DNA from: Scylla paramamosain
Taxonomy: Eukaryota > Arthropoda > Malacostraca > Decapoda > Portunidae
Assembly (NCBI RefSeq): GCF_035594125.1
Contig: NC_087191.1
Span: 6,087,967-6,151,966 of the forward strand
DNA length: 64,000 nucleotides
Direction: 5' to 3'
In this document: piece after piece, positions 41,821 through 55,033 of the stretch
Layout of the letters: the number at the start of each line of letters is the position of its first letter
How positions within the stretch are numbered: the first letter of the stretch is position 1
Notes under the pieces: model-generated
What the model was told of the DNA's origin: nothing
Seen by the model: only the letters and a program-made list of their open reading frames with translations
Databases searched by the model: none
Position numbers and translations under genes: made by a program

Positions 41821-44800
41821 AAACGTTAAAACCCACAAATAACACTCTTTGTAGAGAAAAAAAATAAATAACTAAAAAAAAATAGCTTTTGTTTTTTATA
41901 TTGATATTCATAGGTACCAAGATGCAAAAATTCTGCCAAAATTCAGGGAATTTATGTGGAAAAAAGAACATTATCAAAAAAGTAAATTATAGCTCTTTTT
42001 CGGATTTTTATGTACCAAACTCTAAAGTGCATGCCACCTATATAAGGAAGTTAAACGACTTTACCAGCATGTTAGGCACTAAAACGATAAAAAATATGGA
42101 AATCAGTCAATATGTGAATCCAAAACAAAATCACTGAAAACGTGTCTTTCCAGTGTTTTACGTAGAAAAACGCTAAAACGGATGCAAACCAACAAATATG
42201 AAGAAATAGAATAACATTACCAAAAAGTGTTTTTGAACTTTTTACCTACAAAAAACGCGCAAATGGATGGAAAGCACTCTATATTGGGAAGCAAAAGGAC
42301 ATTACGAGAAACGTGTATAATGAGTGTTTTATAGTTTCACAAGAAAAACAAGGGAAAAAACGCAAAAACTCGTGTATATATAGAAGTTTCTTACATACCA
42401 AAACGCTAAAACACATGAATAACACTTTTAATTGAAAAACAGAACTACCTTACCAAATGTGTGTGTTTTGAGTGTTTTTCACATTCTTAGTTACGAAAAT
42501 CCCAAATTACATGCGAAAAAATTACATGGGAAAAAATTGACATTACCAGAAAAGTGTCTTTTGAGTGTTTTTGAGCGTTGTATGCAACAAAACACTAAAA
42601 AGCAGAACAATCACATTACATTTGAATAAAACCAAATTTTACAAAGAACTTGCCTTTAAGTGTTTTTTAACTCCTTACATACCAAAACGCTAAACGCATG
42701 CAAAACAACCTTTATGGAGAAACAGAATAACATTACCAAAAACATGTATTTTGAGTGTTTTTGATCATGTTACCTATAAAATCGCTTAAATACATGCAAA
42801 GAACGCTATGTTTGTGAAACGAAAGGACATTACGAAAATCGTGTATTATGAGTATTTTTAAGTTCCTTAAGTACCAAAAATCTAAAACCCACAAATAAAA
42901 CTCTTTATAGAGAAAAAAATAAAAAATAAAAAAATAGATTTTTATTTTTGTTATTCATCTTCATAGGTACCAAGATGCCAAAATTCTGAGAAAATTCAGG
43001 GAAATTATGTGAAAAAAAATAAAAAAATAAATTTTTTTAGCTTTTTCCGCAGTTATGTACGAAACCCGGAAGTGCATGCAAAGCCACCTATATGGAGAAA
43101 TTACACGACTTTACAAGAAACGTGTCTTTGGGTGTTTTCAGCAATTTCAACAATATTACTGAAAACGTGTCTTTTCAGTTTTAGCGTAGAACGCTAAAAC
43201 GGATGCAAACCAACCAATATGAAGAAATAGAATAACATTACAAAAAAGTTGAGTGTTTTTGAGCTTGTTACCTACAAAAAACGCAAAAATGAATGCAAAG
43301 CAGTCTATATTGGGAAACAAAAGGATATTACAAGAAAATTGTATAATGAAAGTTTTAATAGTTTTCAAGCACCATAAGGCAAAAAACGCAAAAACTCGTA
43401 TATATGGAGAAGTTTCTTAGATACCAAAATACTGAAACTCATGAATAACACTCTTAATTGAGAAACAGAACAATCTTAGGAAATGAGTGTATTTTGAGTG
43501 TTTTTTTTTTCACATTCTTAGTGGTCCAACCCCAAATTACATGCGAAACTGTGGAAAAAAAATGAAATTACTAGAAAAGTGTCATTTTAGTGTTTTTCTG
43601 CGTGTTAGGCAATAAAGCACTAAAAAGCAGGGCAATCACATTACATGGGAATATAACCAACTTTTACCAATAAATTGCCTTCAAGTTTTTTTGAGCTCCT
43701 TACATACCAAAACGCTAAAACCCATGCAAAACACCCTTTATGGAAAAACAAAATAATATTATCAAAAACATGTATTTTGAGTCTTTTTGAGCTTGTTACC
43801 AATAAAAACGCTTAAATACATGCAAAGAACCCTATGTTTGGGAATGAAAGGAAATTACGAGGAATGTGTATTATGAGTGTTTATAAGTTCCTTAAGTACC
43901 AAAAAGCTAAAACCCACAAATAACACTCTTTATAGAGAAAAAAAATAACTAAATAGCATTTTTTTTTATTGATCTTCATAGGTACCGAGATGCCAAAATT
44001 CTGGCAAAATGCAGGAAAATTACGTGGAAAAAGAATATTATGAAAAAGGTTAATTTTAGCTTTTTTTTCGGACTGTTATGTACCAAACCGTAAAGTGTAT
44101 GCAAAGCCATCTATATGGAGAAATTAAACGGCTTTACAAGAAACCTGTCTTTTGAGTGTTTTTTTTTTTAGCATGTTAGGCACCAAAACGATAAATAACA
44201 TGGAAGTCACTCTATATGGGAATCCAAAACAAAATTACTGAAAACGTGTCTTTTCTATGTTTTACGTAGAAAAACGCTAAAACGGATGCAAACCAACCAA
44301 TATGAAGAAATAGAATAACATTACCAAAAAGGTATATTTTGAGTGTTTTTGATCATGTTACCTATAAAAACACTTAAATACATGCAAAGAATCTTATCTT
44401 TAGGAAACAAAAGGACATTACGAGAAACGAGTATTATGAGTGTTTTTACGTTCCTTAAGTACCAAAAAGCTTAAACCCACAAATAACACTCTTTATAGAT
44501 AAAAAATAAATAAATAAATGAAAAAAATTCTTTTTTTTTTGTTATTTATCTTCATAGGTACCGAGATGCCAAAATTCTGGCAAAATTCAGGGAAATTATG
44601 TGAAAAAAGAATATCAAAAAAGTTAATTTTAGCTTTTTTTTCCGACTATTATGTACCAAACCCTAAAGTGCATGTAGAGCCACCTATATGGGGAAATAAA
44701 ACGACTTTACCTGAAACCTGTCTTTTGCCTGTTTTTCAGTATGTTAGGCAGCAAAACAATAAATAATATGGAAGTCACTCTGTATGGGAATCCAAAACAA

Positions 44801-45836
44801 AATTACTGAAAACGTGTTTTTTCAGTGTTTTACGTAGAAAAACGCTAAAACGAATGAAAATCAACCAATATCTTGAAATAGAATGATATTACTAAAAAAA
44901 GGTATTTTTTGTGTTTTTGAGCGAAAATGGATGCAAATCTATATTGGGAAACAAAAGGACATTACGAGAAACGTTTATAATGAGTGTTTTATTGTCTCAC
45001 AAGAACCACAAGGCAAAACAAGCAAAAACTCGTGTACGAGTATATGGAGATGTTTCTGAAATTCATCAATAACACTCTTAATTGAGAAACAGAACAACCT
45101 TACCAAATGCGTGTATTTTGAGTGCTTTTCATATTCTTAGTTACCAAAACCCCAAATTCCATGCGAAACTAGCTTTATGTGGGAAAAAAATATTACCAGA
45201 AAAGTGTCTTTTGATTTTTTTGAGCGTGTTAGGCAATAAAGCACTAAAAAGCAGGGCAATCACATTACATGGGAATAAAACCAACATTTACCAAGAACTT
45301 GTCTTTAAGTGTTTTTCAGCTCCTTACATACCAAAATGCTAAAATACATGCAAAACACCCTTGATGAAGAAACAAAATAACATTACGAAAAACATGAATT
45401 TTCAGTGTTTTTGATCTGTTACGTATAAAAACGCCTAAATACATGCAAAGAACCCTATGTTTGGGAAACGAAAGGACATTACGAGAAACGTGTATTATGA
45501 GTGTTTTTAAGTTCCATAAGTACAAAAAGAGTTAAAACCCACAAATAACACTCTTTATAGAGAAAATAAATAAATAAATAAAAACAAGGATTTTTTTTTT
45601 TTTTGTTATTTATCTTCATAGGTACCGAGATGCCAAAATTCTGGCAAAATTCAGGGAAATTATGTGAAAAAATAATATTATGAAAAAAGCTAATTTTAGC
45701 TTTTTTTCGGACTGTTATTTACCAAACCTTAAAGTATATGGAAAGCCACCTACATGAGGAAATTAAACGACTTTACCAGTTACCTGCCTTTTGAGTGTTT
45801 TTCAGCACCAAAAGTTAGGCACCAAAACGATAAATA

Positions 45837-45866
45837 ATATGTTATGTAACATATGTAATATGTTAC
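45837..45866. repeat. Compound inverted repeat in HOR monomer m4
   Basis: ATATGTTA-TG-TAACATAT (45,837-45,854) overlaps GTAACATA-TGTAA-TATGTTAC (45,846-45,866). Sister units read AATAATATGGAAGTCACTC here. The extra bases are inverted copies of the local ATATGTTA, another template-switch scar unique to this unit. Confidence 0.88.
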
Positions 45867-48800
45867 TCTATAAGGGAATCCAAAACAAAATTACTGAAAA
45901 CGTGTCTTTTTAGTGTTTTACTTAGAAAAACATTAAAACGGATGCAAACCAACGAATATGAATAGAATAATATTACTAAAAAGTTATATATTGAGTGTTT
46001 TTGAGCTTGTTACCTACAGAAAACGCGAAAATAGTTGCAAAGCACTCTATATTGGGAGAGAAAAGGACATTACGAGAAACGTGTATAATGAGTGTTTTAT
46101 AGTTTCACAAGAACCACAAGGCAAAACACGCAAAAACTCCTGTATATGGAGATGTTTCTTAGATACCAAAATGCTGAAATTCATGAATAACACTCTTAAT
46201 TGAGAAACAGAACAACCTTACTAAATGGGTGTATTTTGAATCTTTTTAACATTCTTACTTACCAAAACCCCAAATTGCATGCGAAACTAGCTTTATGTGT
46301 GAAAAAAAAATATTACCAGAAAAGTGTCTTGTGAATTTTTTTGAGCGTGTTAGGCAATAAAGCACTAAAAAGAAGGGCAATCACATTACATGGGAATAAA
46401 ACCAACTTTTACCAAGAACTTGCCTTTAAGTGTTTTTGAGCTCCTTACATACCAAAACGCTAAAACGCATATAAAACATCCTTTATGGATGGAAACAGAA
46501 AAACATTACCAAAAACATGTATTTTGAGTGTTTTTGATCATGTTACCTATAAACACGCTTAAATACATGCAAAGAACACTATGTTTGGGAAACGAAAGGA
46601 CATTACGAGAAACGTGTATTATGAGTGTTTTTAAGTTCCTTAAGTACCAAAAAGCTAAAACCCACAAATAACACTCTTTATAAAGAAACCAAAAAAAAAA
46701 AAGTAAAATGAAGAAAAAAATACCATTTTTTTTTTCTTATCTTCATAGGTACCGAGATGCCAAAATTCTGTTAAAAATCAATGAAATTATGTGGAAAAAA
46801 GAACATTATCGAAAAAGTTAATTTTAGCTTTTTTTTTCGGACTGTTATGTACCAAACCCTAAAGTGCATGCAAAGCCATCTATATGAGGAAATTAAACGA
46901 CTTTCCAAGAAAACTGTCTTTTGAGTGTTTTTCAGCATGTTAGGCACCAAAACGATAAATAATATGGAAATCTCTCTATATGGGAATGTACAAGAAAATT
47001 ACTGAAAACGTGTCTTTTCAGTGTTTTACGTAGAAAAACGCTAAAACGGATGCAAACCAAACAATATCAAGAAATAGAAAAACATTACCAAAAAGGTATA
47101 TTTTAAGTGTTTTTGAGCTTGTTACCTACAAAAAACACGAAAATGGATGCTAAGCACTCTATATTGGGCAACAAAAGGATATTACGAGAAACGTGTATAA
47201 TGAGTGTTTTATAGTTTCACAAGAACCATAAGGCAAAAAACGCAAAAAACACGTGTGTATGGAGAAGTTTTTAGATACCAAAGTGCTGAAACTCATGAAT
47301 ACCACTCTTAATTGAGAAACAGAACAACCTTACTATATGTGTTTATTTTGAGTGTTTTTTCACATTCTTAGTTACCAAAACCCAAAATTGCATGCAAAAC
47401 TAACTCTATTTGGGAAAATAAATGACATTACCAGAAAAGTGTCTTTTGAGTGTTTTTGAGCGTGTTAGGCAATAAAGCACTAAAAAGCAGGGCAATCACA
47501 TTACATGGGAATAAAACCAACTTTTACCAAGAACTTGACTTTAAGTGTTTTTGATCTTCTTACATACCAAAACACAAAAACGCATGCAAAACACCCTTCA
47601 TGGAGAAACAGAATAACATTACGAAAACATATATTTTGAGTGTTTTTGATCATGTTATCTATAAAAACGCTTAAATACCTGCAAAGAACCTTATGTTTGG
47701 GAAAGGAAAGGATATTACGAGAAACGTGTATTATGAGTGTTTTAAAGTTCCTTATGTACCAAAAACCTAAAAACCCACAAATAACACTCTTTATTTAGAA
47801 GAAAAAAAAAATAGATAAATAAAAAATATAGGATTTTTTTTTTTTTTTTTTTTGTTATTCATCTTCATAGGTACCGAGATGCCAAAATTCTGGCAAAATT
47901 CAGACAAATTATGTGATAAAAGAACATTATCCAAAAAGTTAATTTTAGCTTTTTTTCGGACTGTTATGTACCAAACCCTAAAGTGCATGCAAAGCCACCT
48001 ACATGAGAAAATTAAACGACTATACCAGAAACCTGTCTTTTGAGTGTTTTTCAGCATGTTAAGCAACAAAACGATAAATAATATGGAAATCAATCAATAT
48101 GAGAATACAAAACAAAATTACTGAAAACGTGTCTTTTCAGTGTTTTACGTAGAAAAACACTAAAACGGATGCAAACAAACCAATATGAAGAAATAGAATA
48201 ACATTACCAAAAATATGTATTTTGAGTGTTTTTGATCATATTACTTATAAAAACACTTAAATACATGCAAAGAACCCTATGTTTAGGAAAGGAAAGGACA
48301 TTACGAGAAACGTGTATTATGAGTGTTTTTAAGTTCCTTAAGTACCAAAAAGTTAAAATCCAAAAATAACACTGTTTATAGAGAAAAAATAAATAAATGA
48401 AAAATAGGATTTTTTTATTAATTTTCATAGGTAGGAAGGTGCCAAAATTCTGGCAAAATTCAGGGAAATTATGTAAAAAAGAACATCATGAAAAAAGTTA
48501 ATTTTAGCTTTTTTTCGGACTGTTATGTACCAAACCTTAAAGTGCATTCAAAGCCACCTGTATGGGGAAATTAAACGACTTTACCAGAAATCTGTCTTTT
48601 GAGTGTTTTTCAGCATGTTAGGCACGAAAACGATAAATAATATGGAAGTATCTCTATATGGGAATCCAAAGCAAAATTACTGAAAACATGTTTTTTTCAG
48701 TGTTTTACGTAGAAAAACGCTAAAATGGATGCAAACCAACCAATATGAAGAAATAGAATAACATTACCAAAAAGGTATATTTTAAGTGTTTTGAGCTTGT

Positions 48801-51447
48801 TACCTACAAAAAACGCGAAAATGGATGGAAAGCACTCTATATTGGGAAACAAAAGGACATTACGAGAAACGTGTACGAGTATAATGAGTGTTTTATAGTT
48901 TCACAAGAACCACAAGGCAAAACACGCAAAAACTCGTGTATATGGAAAAGTTTCTTAGATACCAAAATGCTGAAACTCATGAATAAGACTCTTGATTGAG
49001 AAACAGAACAACCTTACCAAATGCGTGTATTTTGAGTGCTTTTCATATTCTTAGTTACCAAAACCCCAAATTGCATGCGAAACTAGCTTTTTGTGGGAAA
49101 AAAATGACTTTACCAGAAAAGTGTCTTTTGAGTGTTTTTGATCGTGATAGGTAATAAAGCACTAAAAAGCTGGGCAATCACATTACATGGGAATAAAACC
49201 AACTTTTACCGAGAACTTGCCATTAAGTGTTTTAAAGCTCCTCACATACCAAAACGCTAAAGCTCATACAAAACGCCCTTTATTGAGAAACAGAAAAACA
49301 TTACCAAAAGCGTGTGCTTTGAGTGTTTTCCAGCTTGTTATATTTAAAATTTTCAAAATATATGTAAAGGACCCTATTTCGGGTAACGGAACGACATTCC
49401 CGGAAACATGAAGCTTTATTACTTTTAAGCATAGTAGGCACCTAACGCTAGAAAAAGAAAAAAATATGGAAAATACTCTATATAGGAAAACAAAACAACT
49501 TCATGAAAAAAAAAAAATTTGTGTGTTTTGAGCTTATTACGTACCGAAACTCTAAAATGCGTCGAAATCACCCATTATTAAAGAAACAGAAGAACGTTAG
49601 CAAAAAGGTGTGTTTTGATTTTTTTTTCTTGAGCTTATTAGGTAATAAATCGCCAAAATTCATGCAAAATACCTTATATAGGGAAACGAAACGATATTAA
49701 CAATATTCCCCATGTCAGGTACCAAAACGAGAACATGCATACAAAGAACCCTAAATGAAGAAACAGAACAACACTACCAATATCTTGTGTTATGAAAATT
49801 TTGGAGCTTGTTAGATACTAAAACGAGAAACTGCAAGCAAAGCACTCTATATGGGGAAAAAAAAAAAAAAATCTATTTATGTACAAACACGTTAAAACGC
49901 ATACAAAATATGGTGTAATGGAGAAACAGGACAACATTGCCAAAAACGTGTATTTTGAGTGTTTTTGAGCTTCATAAGTACCAAAATGCCAAAATACATG
50001 CAAAGAACCCTCGTTGCAGTAACAGAACGATATTACCAGAAAATTGTCATATGGGTTGTTTTGGGGTATATTAAGCACCATATCGCTAAAATAAAAACAT
50101 TTTTTTTTTTTTAGTTTCCTGCGTACCAAAACACTCAAACGCGTGGAAAATAACGTTTTATGGAGAAACAACATTTGTATTGAATGTTTTTCAGCTTTTT
50201 TAGATCGCAAAACACCAAAATGCATGCATATTACCCGATATTAGGAAATGAAACGATATTAACAAAGAAGTGCATTATGAAATTTTGTCCAAAACTCAAA
50301 ACTGCATACAAATCACCCTATCGAAGAAACAGAACATTACCAAACACGTGTATTATGAGTGTTTTTCCCTGTGTTAGGTACTAAAACGCAAAAATGCATA
50401 CAAAGTAGCCAATATGAAGAAACAGAACAAATTTGTTAGAAAAAAAATATAATGAGTGTTTTTGTGCTTGTTAGGTACCAAAACGCTTAAGTGCATGCAA
50501 AGCACGCTGTATGGGAAAAATAAAGAACATTCTTTTGATTGTTTTTTGTTTTTTTCTGCTTACGTACTAAAACGTTAAAATGCATGCAAGACGCCATTCA
50601 TGGGCAAGTACGAGTAGAACAACATTGCGAACTTGTGTGTTTTAAGCGTTTTCCATCTTGTTAGGTACAAAGACGACAAAATGCATGCAAAATATCCTAT
50701 TTGGGATAATAAAACGATTTTACCAGAAACGTGTCATTTTTTTTTTTTACATCAAAACGCTGATAAGAATGGAAAACACTATACATGGGAAAATAAAACA
50801 TTATCAAAAACGTCTTTTGCGTGTTTTTGAGCTTATTACGTACCAAATCGCTAAAACGCTCCAAAACAATCTTTATGGAGGAACAGAACATTACCAAAAA
50901 CGGGTGTTTTGAGTGTTTTTGAGCTTGAAAGATACCAAAACGCCAAAATGCATGCAAATTACCCGATATTTTGAAATAAAACGATATTAACAGAAAAGTC
51001 TATTAAGAGTGTTTTTTTGAGCTTGTTATTTACCAAAACGATAATGTGTATGCATGCAAAGCACTCTATTTGAGAAAAGCAAACAACATTGCAAAAAAAA
51101 AACTTGTCTTTTAACAACGCGTGCAAAACACCTCTTATTGAGAAACCTAACAACATTACTGAAAACGTGTGTGTTTAATATTTTCCAGCTGGTTAGATAC
51201 TAGAACGACATTAACAGAAAACTTGCCATTTGGATGTTTTTGAGCATATTAAGCACCAAAACTCTAAAACACATGAAAAATACTTTACATGGGAAGACAA
51301 AATAACATTATCATCGTGTGTATATTGAGGGTCTATCTTATGTACCAAAACGCTAAAACGCGCGAATATTTGTATATATGGAGAAACAAAATAACATTAC
51401 CAAAAACCTACTGTGAGTGTTTTTCTTTGTGTTTAGGTACCAAAACT

Positions 51448-51496
51448 CCAAAATGCATACAAAGCACTCATACAGATTGCTTTATATGCATTTTGG
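51448..51496. repeat. Imperfect fold-back, 19-bp arms
   Basis: CCAAAATGCATACAAAGCA (51,448-51,466) and TGCTTTATATGCATTTTGG (51,478-51,496) are reverse complements with one mismatch and an 11-base spacer. A small piece of the monomer has been copied back in opposite orientation. Confidence 0.9.
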
Positions 51497-53491
51497 ATAC
51501 AAAAACGTGCGTTATGTTTTTTTTTTTTTTTTAAGCTCGTAACATACCAAAAAGTTCAAACATGCGAAACGCTCTTTATGGAGAAACAGAGCAACGTTGC
51601 CAAAAACGTGTTTTTTTTTTTTTCCAGCATGCTGGGTACCAAAATAACAAAACACATGCAAAGCATCCTATTTGAGTTAACGAAACGGCATTCCCAGAGA
51701 TGTGTCATTTCTGTGTTTTTTTTAGCATATTAGCCACAAAAAAAATATAAAAACATTGAAAACACTCTATATGGGAAAATAAAACATTATCAAAAACACG
51801 TCTTTTGAGTGTTTTTGAGCTTCTTCCGTACCAAAAGTCTAAAACAGTGTAACACTGTTTATAGAGAAACAACAACATTACCAAAATATGTGTTTCTTCA
51901 TTGTTTTTGAGCTTGTAAGGTAACAAAACACCAAAGTCCATGATAATCACCCGATATGGGGAAACGAAACGATATTAACAGAAACGTGTGTTATAATTGT
52001 TTTTTTAACTTCTTCTGTACTAAAACGCTAAAAACACGTGAATATCACTATATTGAGAAAAAGAACAGCATCATCAAAAACTTGTATTATGAGTGCTTTT
52101 CTCAATGTTAGGTACCAAAATGCTTAAATGCATATAAAGCACCCTATAAGGAGAAACAGAATGATATTACAAAAACCTGTATTATAAGTGTTTTTACCAA
52201 AACGCTAAAGTGCATGCAAACTCCCAATAAGGCAAAAACAAATAACAATAACAAAAACGTGTCTTTTGAACGTTTTTCAGCTTCTTAGTACCAAAACGCC
52301 GAAACGCATACAAAACGTTGTTAATGGAGAAACAAGTACATAACCGAAAATTTGTCTTTTCATTGTTTTCCAACTTGCTGGGTACCAAAACGTGAAAATG
52401 CATGCAAAGTACCCTATTTGGGTAGCGAATCGACATCACCAGAAACGTGTAATTTGTGTGATTTGAGCATATTAGGCACGAAAACGCTAGAAAGCAGAAG
52501 GAAACAAAGCAGCATTATCAACAACGTGTCTTTTAAGAAATCTTAAGCTTCTTACGTACCAAAACGCTGAAACATATGTAAAACACCCTCTAAGGTGAAA
52601 CAAAACTATATTAAGAAAAACGTGTGTTTTGAGTGTTTTTGAGCTATTTAAATAACAAACGCTAAAATGCATCCAAAGTATCCGTTACTGGGAAACGAAA
52701 CGATATTAACAGAAACGTGTGTTATAAGTGTTTTTCAACATTATTGATACACTAAATTACATGAATCGCTCTTTATATGGAAAAATAGAACAACATTACC
52801 AAAAACGTGTATTATGAGTGTTTTCGCCATGTTACGTACTAAGACGTCAAATGCACACAAGCACCCTATATGACAAAAAAAAAAAAAAAATTACTAAAAT
52901 GGTGTATTATGCACGCAAATACCCTATATGTGAATAGCAAACAACAATACCAAAAGCATCTTTTCAGTAGTTCCAGCTTATTATGTAACAACCCTCCAAA
53001 ATATATACAAATCACCCTATCCGGGGTTAGAACACGACATTCCCAGAAAGGGTGTTTTTTGAGGATATTAGGCACCAAACGGTAAAAAGGAAGAAGAACA
53101 TTCACTATAAAATATCAAAACTGTGTATTTTGTGTGTGGTTTTTTTTTTAAGCTTCTTACGTACCAAAACGCTAAAACACGTGTTAAATACCATTTAGAG
53201 AGAAAATGAACAACATTACCAAAAACGTATGATTTGTGTGTTTTCCAGATTGTTAGGTTTAGGTATTAAAACGCCAAAATAAATGATTTGATATGTCTAA
53301 AGGAAACAATATTAACAGAAACGTGTATTATGAGCATTTTTTTTAGCTTCTTATGTACCAAAACTCTAAAACACATGAATAGGAATCTATATGGAGAAAC
53401 AAAACGCCAAAATGCATACAAAACACCCTACATAGAGAAATCAGAACATTATCTAAAACGTGTATTAAAAGTGTTTTGAGCTTGTTATTTA

Positions 53492-53659
<168 letters not shown>

Positions 53660-54778
53660 TAAAAAAATGTGTCGAGTGTTTTACAGCTTACGTACTAAAA
53701 CGGTAAAACGCATGGAAAACACTGTTTGTGGAGAAAAAAAATACCAATAATGTGTATTTTGAGCTATCAGCGTAATAAGTAGTAAAACGCCAAAATGCAT
53801 GCAGAGCGCCTATATGAAGTAACGAAACGACATTTCCAGAAACGTGTCATTTAGGTGTTTTTTTTTTTTTAGGGTATTAGGCACCAAAACGCTAAAAAAG
53901 AAAAAAAACATGGAAAATACCCTATATATGAAAATGAAACAACTTCAACAAAATCGTGTCCTTTGTGTGCTTTTGAGCTTCTTACGTAACAAAACGATAA
54001 CTAAACTAAACAAAAACTTGTGTTTGAGTGTTTTTGAGCTTGTTAGATAACTAATCGCCAAAATGCATGCAAAGTTTCAGATATGAGGAAAAGAAAAGAT
54101 ATTAACGCTGTTTTTCAGCTTCTTATGTAACGAAACGCTAAAACACGTAAATAGCATTCTATATGAAGAAACAGAACATCATTACGAAAAACGTGTATTA
54201 TGGGTGCTTTTCCCCATGTTAGGGACCAAAACGCCAAAATACATATAAATCACCCTATATGAAGAAACAGAACGACATGATCACAAACATGTATTATGAA
54301 TATTTTTGAGTTTGTTAGTTATCAAAACGCCAAAGTACATGCAAGGCACCCTATAGAAGAAGAAGAAAAATATTACCAAAAACATATCTTTTGAATGTTT
54401 TTCAGCTTCGTACGTACCGAAACTCTAAAAGGGATTGAAAACGCACTTTACTGAGAAATAGAACATAAAAAAAAAAACGTGTGTTTTAAGTGTTTTTAAG
54501 TTAGGTACCAAAACGACAGAATGCATGTAGAATACCTTGTCTGGAGTAACTAAAAGATAGTACCTGCAACGTGCCATTTGGAAATTTTCAAGCAAATTAG
54601 GCAACAAAAAGCTTAAAAGCATGGAAATAGCTCTATATGAGAAAAGAAAACAACATTGTCAAAAACGTTTCTTTTTAGTGTTTTTGAGAGTACAAAACAC
54701 TAAAATGTGAGCAAAGAAACATTTATGGGAAACTTTAGCAAAAAATTCTTATCTCAGTCTTTTAACTTGTTAGGTACC

Positions 54779-54786
54779 CATATTGC
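54779..54786. repeat. Left target-site duplication of the LINE
   Basis: CATATTGC, directly before the element's first bases (CCCATAAGGAGGAGG) and after TTAGGTACC of the satellite. It matches 58,093-58,100 exactly. Confidence 0.8.
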
Positions 54787-54833
54787 CCCATAAGGAGGAG
54801 GCAGTAGACACCTGCCGAAACGATAATTACTCC

Positions 54834-54902
54834 CAGTGAGGTCTAAAGCACTGTTCAGGGGGTGCTGTGAACTTATCATTAAACCCAGCTGTGACCTCAC
54901 TG
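54834..54902 (+). promoter_or_regulatory. Stem-loop in the LINE 5' leader
   Basis: Arms CAGTGAGGTC (54,834-54,843) and GACCTCACTG (54,893-54,902) are perfect 10-bp complements. Inside lie AGCAC / GTGCT (54,847-54,851 and 54,862-54,866). LINE 5' leaders often carry internal promoter or translation signals; whether this fold has such a role is inference. Confidence 0.6.
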
Positions 54903-55033
54903 AACGTTTCCCTTTGTGTCTCACAACACAAGGGGGTAGTCACAGCCTGCCCTCTAAAGACAACTCTCTTCCTCCACACAAAACTACAAGCACCTAATAA
55001 CACACACACCCTTCACTCAAAAATTTTAAAATC

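Larger units (their letters stand above)
29469..49300 (+). repeat. Main 11.5-monomer HOR array (~1.11 kb units)
   Basis: Near-regular units whose m2 box (CATAGGTACCGAGATGCC or variants) recurs at about 29,908, 30,980, 32,135, 33,240, 34,257, 35,370, 36,475, 37,479, 38,609, 39,702, 40,799, 41,913, 42,966, 43,981, 44,557, 45,621, 46,748, 47,870 and 48,430. Full units are 1,090-1,130 bp; shorter ones have internal monomer losses. Each unit contains m1 (AAGCTAAAACCCACAAATAA), m2, m3 (AACCCTAAAGTGCATGC), m4 (AACGATAAATAATATGG), m5 (CTAAAACGGATGCAAACC), m6 (AACGCGAAAATGGATG), a half monomer (ACCACAAGGCAAAAAACGC), m7 (ATGCTGAAACTCATGAATAA), m8 (AACCCCAAATTGCATGC), m9 (GCAATAAAGCACTAAAAAGC), m10 (ACGCTAAAACGCATGC) and m11 (ACGCTTAAATACATGC). 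Copies look roughly 90-95% alike by eye, far more than the 5-mer blocks. No gene is seen. Confidence 0.93.

Noticed and set aside
29469..49300. CRISPR-like array (regularly spaced repeats)
   Set aside because: The whole unit repeats, not short repeats with unique spacers, and the setting is eukaryotic.
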